Source: Isoetes taiwanensis
Lineage: Eukaryota; Streptophyta; Lycopodiopsida; Isoetales; Isoetaceae
Reading direction: 5' to 3'
Assembly: GCA_021234155.1 (NCBI GenBank)
Contig: JAJEKV010000013.1
Coordinates: forward strand, 13,927,877 to 13,991,876
DNA length: 64,000 nt
Shown: piece after piece, positions 59,190 through 64,000 of the stretch
Position numbering within the stretch: the first letter of the stretch is position 1
Layout: the number at the start of each line of letters is the position of its first letter
Program-made: the position numbers and the translations under genes
The notes under the pieces: model-generated
What the model was told of the DNA's origin: nothing
The model's input: only the letters and a program-made list of their open reading frames with translations
The model's database searches: none

Positions 59190-60330
59190 GTGCAATTCGA
59201 TACAATATGGCCAATAATATTTGGTATAAGGATGCTTTGAGCAAGGCGGGAAGAGTTGGAGTTGGATATATAACCCCTTATTATACTCGTTTGAAAGGTA
59301 CGCTTTTTATGAATGAATAGAAAATTGTAAATAATAGGCTAGATTCTCTCTTAAGCATTATTTGTGATGATGGCTGATCAGATTACAAGAAAAAGACACT
59401 TACAAATTCCGCGGCATCTTCTGTTCAAGATTCATGTTTTTTGAAAAGTGTAGATGCTAATGGGCAATTCAAGGATGCTGATTATCATTTTAAAGATATG
59501 AGAGATGTTATTGTTGAGGTCAGAGCAGAGAGCATAGTGCAGGTAATAACTGATAATGCATCTAATTGTGTTAAAATGGGTGGGATAATTAAAAAATAAT
59601 TCCCTTCCATATTTTATACCCATTGTTCTTGTCATTGTTTTGATTAATTTGTTTGAAGATATTGACAAACTTGATTGGATGCAACCTGTTCTGATTTATT
59701 TATATGCTGAGAAGCTCGTTATATATTACAGGCGGCATTGATTACTAGATTTTGTAAAAGAGCTTTGGTTAAGCCTGCAACAACTAGATTTGCATATTCA
59801 TACATTATGCTTCATCAATTAGCACGAGAGGATGTGGAGAAAGACCTTGTAAGATTGATCACTGAAAACAGCTGAACAAATTAGAAGCATTCACATTCAT
59901 CTCAGGATCAATTGGATGTTTGAATTGACAAGGAATATTTTCACTATTCTTGATCCATTACTGATATTAGTTCGAGTTATTAGTTCGAGTTTGTGACAGT
60001 GAAGGGGCAAGAGGAGGTATTATATATGGGCTTATAAAATCTATGAGAGCCTCTCTTGATGCACTTGCAGATTAGGTCAATGATGTTAAAATTACAATTA
60101 TTTAGAACTTGATCTTCCGTGACCAAGATAATTATTTTGGTAGATGGAAGATGATAAAATCTTTTATTTATGATGTTGCTTCTTTATTGCATCCACTACT
60201 TTACGGATCTCCAAATCAGATGGAAGACTTGAAATTGTTGAATGGGTAATATTCTAATCTCATGAGAATTACTGATGGGAATTTGTCATTGGCACCACGA
60301 ATAAAGGAACAATATTCTTTAATATGTGGA
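59190..60330 (+). pseudogene. Decayed hAT transposase (DUF659-type)
   Basis: The plus strand reads in pieces: NIWYKDALSKAGRVGVGYI; then CDDG, a stop in place of the expected Trp, and SDYKKKTLTNSAASS; then CFLKSVDANGQFKDADYHF and VQVITDNASNCVKMGG (the Asp of DNASN is the usual second catalytic residue). Further on are LVKPATTRFAYSYIMLHQLA and GRWKMIKSFIYDVASLLHPL. This is the order of plant hAT transposases with a DUF659 domain. Many stops and frame changes break it, and the C-terminal dimerisation domain and terminal repeats were not found. Confidence 0.8.
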
Positions 60331-60339
60331 GGTAATATG

Positions 60340-61900
60340 TAAAGGTGTAGAGGGGGATTCACGTGGGTGCCATATAATGTGCCTGAGTGACTTGTTCCCT
60401 ACCATATCCTTTAAAGGCTTCAAATGCTTCATCTTTGATTTTTATGCAATAGCATCTTGTCATTATGCTAAAGTCATCTATAAAAGTTATGAAATACCTT
60501 TTCCATTAATGTTGATCACATTCGAAGTACCACAAAAATATGTATCCAAATCCAGATCATCATAAGAACACAAATGCACTAAGCTAGAAGACAAAAATGT
60601 GCTGGGTAGAAACAAAGTCAGACAGTGAAGCGTCTGAAATTATAAATGATGTTGATGCCATCTAAGCAAAACTCTGACGGATTAAACGGATTGAGAACGA
60701 TGAGTTTTGTCGATAGTGTGATGTGCCTGTCGGATTCACCCTCTAATGTAACCCGAGATCCCATCAAGACTTGCCTGAACACTAACAAGTTGGTCTACAT
60801 GAGTTGAATAATGCAATGCAAAAGCATTCTTAAGCCAAAATTCACAGTAAAAAATTGAATCTTTAATCCCAACCATATCCAATAACACGTATGAGCTCAA
60901 AAAGATATAAAAAAAATCAAGCTATATATAATGACAATGCTTTATGCTCGAAGAATCCACATGTTAAGTTTATGAAACAATAACAAGACCTTGCTAAAGG
61001 CTAAAGGCTCACAAAGATCTTCCAGGCTTCTAACTCAGTTGAGGCCTTGAATTGCGTGCGATCATTCAAGGCTCATGTCTATCTACTTACACCATGAACA
61101 ATCCACAGAATCGTGCGCAATGTGGGAGATCGCCCTAGCTGACGTTAAGCTCGTCTCGGCAGTGCGGAATGAGAGGGCCAGCGTTGTCGAATTTTGGGAT
61201 TAAAATGACAAAGATAAAGAGATATCTTCCATCTCCTTTTGTTCGTAGTCTCTATGGGATGCAAGCACTTCCCTCGAGATCGCTCAAATGTTTTCTCGGA
61301 ATGGCTGGATGCACACTATGATATCGCGATTAAAGGGGATATCTAGTTTGAGTGGATCCATCTAATCATGTTTGCTCCCCATGCTTTCGCACCTCAGCGT
61401 CAGTAGAGACCTAAAGATCTGCCTTCGCTTTTGCCGTTCCTTCGTACGTTCCCGGATTTTATCCCTGCACACGAAATTCCACTCTTCTCTATCTTACTCC
61501 ATTGAATTCGTATCGAAACAGCAGTGCACATAAATGAACTGCACATAAATGATGTTCGAAACAGCAGTGCTCCCAATAGAAATCGAAGGACCGTGGTGGC
61601 TGGAAGTGCTTTTCTAATCACTGGTGAGAGACTAATTTTCCCCGAAGAATACGCATAAGATTTCTTCATTCATGGCCAATTAGTATTGATATTTAAGCTT
61701 TCTAACATGAAATGACACTGCTTGGGCGTTGTTCCGAGTATTGAGTACGTATAATATTTGGGGTTGGTTATGAAGACTCAGAGAGGGTTTGAGGCATTTA
61801 AAAAATGCTAGCATAATGAACAAGAACATACAATGTACCAATCACAAAAATTATTCTTAGATTTAGATGCCTCGCCTGAGAATCCCTCTATGCTAGAAAC
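60340..61900. other. Spacer, no gene seen
   Basis: A minus-strand 89-codon frame at 61400-61669 has a short hydrophobic segment and could be a first exon, but no family is recognisable, so it is not called. Confidence 0.4.
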
Positions 61901-64000
61901 AGGCAATGCAATGTTAGAACATAACATGAATAGTGATAATAAAAACCACATTATGAGAAATACCAAAACATCATCAAGTCATTCAAATAAGTTGTAAATG
62001 CATATGTTATAACCTTACAATAACCATGAGATAACCACAAGACCATAAGAAACCATGATATAAAATATCCATGAGATAACCACGAGACCATGAGAAACCA
62101 TGATATATCTATAAGTATGTAGTACCTACTTCGGTTCTATGAATGCCAATCGGGCTAATCAGGACCCGCATCCAGTACGGACTGGCTAAGGCTCATGTGT
62201 ACACACCCTCCTAGGAAACCACTTCCAAGCCATGTAGCGTGACAATGCACCCTTGCAAGTTGATAACACCTGATGTCAAGACGAAGAACAACCCCACGAG
62301 TCCAAACCACCACAGATGGACTCTAGCCCCAAAGGATATGCACTTATCCACCAGCTAAGAACTCAACACGTGTTCCACATGTCAGATAAACCATTTTTTA
62401 CCATTGTACGATCCAAGAATCCAAAGTGAAAATTCGCATGCATTTCCCATGCATATATATCAAGAACAACATAGAACAATGTCAAGAATCACAATGACAT
62501 CATAGAGAACATATCAAATTCATGTGCTATCACATCATGATATCCAAAACTATTCATCAACATGGTGATATGATGCTATCATGGCTACATAGCCATATTA
62601 GCTATGCATCTAACATGTCTAGATGTATTATACAAGAGGACATAAAAAGTTTAGCATTCTCCCCATAAGGAAAGCTTATTCTAGAATACCATAATGGTCA
62701 TTGCATTAGTTTTCAGGAATAATCACAAAGAGCGATGCAAAACAAGGAAGATCATGCTAAGACATGTGGTTTCTATGTGGTACCATAACATAATGTTAGA
62801 TTTCCAAGGAAGAACATGAAAGAACTTGATATCCATGCATACGAAATAGATATAGCAGCCATAGCATTTTCTAATGGACAAGACTTCCCAAGGTTTTCCC
62901 ATAAGGAATGCAACATTCAGAAAACACGGAATACATTAGAATCGTTCCTCTCATGAGGAATGTAGCATCTCATCTTAGTTTCTCAATTGATTTCACAAGT
63001 TAGGTCAATGTGTTACCCTTGCTAATTAATCTATTCCATACTTTATGCATCTTATTATTCCCATAATGGTTTCATATAGCCACATAGCTCCTACAAGCTT
63101 ATGAAAGCCCTTCTCCTGTAAGAGAAATAGTATTACATATTAATTTCCTTACCTTTGGCTTGTTTTATCAATTACATATTATAATTTCCTTACCTTTGGC
63201 TTGTTTTATCAATTCGATGTGCCAAGCCACATCCATTCTATCTACTAACATCCAACATGAATAATTTCTTTATGCATCACCTATGTAAATTGCAATTCTT
63301 CAATCCAACAGTACCATTGTCAAATGCTACTTAATCCAAACGCCTTGCAATACCATCTAAGAACATCACCCATAAAATTCACGAGCAACCACTAGTGTAA
63401 GACTTAACTATCCACTTGAAAATTGCTTCAAGGATGGCCTGATGGCACCTTCTAGCTGTTTCTTTTCCAAAATATCCCCTCCTTCCTGCTCCTAACTCTA
63501 GGAGTCAAACTAAACAGAAGATACAAGTGCAATCAATTTTAAAATTAGCTTCACTCTTTCTGTCATAACTCCCTCATACGGATGAATTTTGGCCTCATCA
63601 CCCGAAAAGGATCATAGATCACCCGAAAAGGATCTATGGTCGCCAAGTTATGATGTTCCAAAGTTCGACTAGTAAAACTGCCCAAAATTTGCTCCCTTTG
63701 CCTCCTTCCAGAAAACCTCGTAGAATTCTATGTCTTTTGCTTTTAAGATGAGTTTTGTATAAGTTTTACACGCGTTTGATCACATCCGGCATGCTACGCT
63801 GAGCTCGTCAAGCCCAACCAGCCCCTGCATGTGATGTTTAGCACGGGCATCATATCTTCAAGCGATAATGAATACGCGTATTCAACTACTACGCGTACCA
63901 CAATATCTCATGTTGTATCTTTATACAGTTGATAACATTCTTATTATTGCCAAAGTTTTTCCCTCAAAAACCCTTTTGAGGCAGTCCCATAGTTGACTGG
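61900..64000. mobile_element. Probable non-coding LTR-like fossil sequence
   Basis: The block at 62150-62340 (CATGTGTACACACCCTCC and nearby phrases) resembles 22440-22640. Local tandem duplications occur at 62019-62106 (CCATGAGATAACCAC) and 63131-63214 (TTCCTTACCTTTGGCTTG, unit about 42 bp). No coding was seen. Interpretation as LTR remains rests on this resemblance and on the absence of genes. Confidence 0.35.

Noticed and set aside
61400-61669. 89-codon minus-strand frame with a hydrophobic segment
   Set aside because: Could be a first exon of a membrane protein but contains a local duplication and no recognisable family.

Overview
The window is nuclear DNA of a land plant, probably a vascular plant with a repeat-rich genome such as a fern or gymnosperm (inference). 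The evidence is a GASA/snakin peptide gene and a GDSL lipase gene with plant-type sequences and spliced structure, an exon-like piece of the ascorbate-pathway enzyme L-galactose dehydrogenase, and layered plant transposons (Helitron, LINE, hAT, Ty1/copia, Ty3/gypsy chromoviruses). Host genes fill only about 4 kb. Most of the rest is mobile elements and their remains.

Layout. 1-2376 (minus): the Rep part of a Helitron that runs off the left edge. 2.4-7.2 kb: AT-rich DNA with tandem duplications and retroposon tails. 7.27-10.68 kb (minus): a GDSL esterase/lipase in two exon blocks. 13.2-14.8 kb (plus): 3' half of a LINE. 16.19 kb (minus): a Helitron-type 3' end. 20.57-20.74 kb (minus): the L-galactose dehydrogenase fragment. 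21.8-24.6 kb: non-coding LTR-like remains. 24.6-28.1 kb (minus): a Ty1/copia fossil. 28.13-29.03 kb (plus): chromodomain end and LTR of a chromovirus fossil. 29.82-30.66 kb (plus): a four-exon GASA/snakin gene that looks whole. 31.50-31.88 kb: a MITE. 33.19-33.29 kb: a long hairpin. 34.5-36.6 kb: a cluster of diverged repeats.

37.13-48.16 kb (minus) is a young Ty3/gypsy chromovirus fossil inserted, with a 5-bp duplication CAAGC, into an older Ty3/gypsy fossil. It carries two extra reading frames upstream of gag. The first ends in a histone H3 fold domain that aligns without gaps to H3 residues 45-135, about 53 percent identical by my count against remembered canonical H3, and has CENH3-like wording in places. 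The second extra frame is unrecognised. Between the two lies a pair of near-identical nested hairpins. A retrotransposon carrying its own long-tailed histone H3 next to a chromodomain integrase is, as far as I know, undescribed, and it is the main find of the window.

50.92-58.20 kb is a 7284-bp DNA transposon with 27-bp perfect terminal inverted repeats starting GGGTCTAAGC and a 4-bp target duplication TGGT. The target sequence is seen uninterrupted in a related repeat near 5.78 kb. It has two convergent genes: a multi-exon transposase with a helix-turn-helix and cysteine clusters, and a second gene with coiled coil, RING-H2 finger and AT-hook. The 4-bp duplication and GGG...CCC ends suggest the Sola superfamily (tentative). 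Both genes carry a few disabling changes. 58.2-60.4 kb holds a LINE fragment and a decayed hAT transposase. 60.6-64 kb has no recognisable gene.
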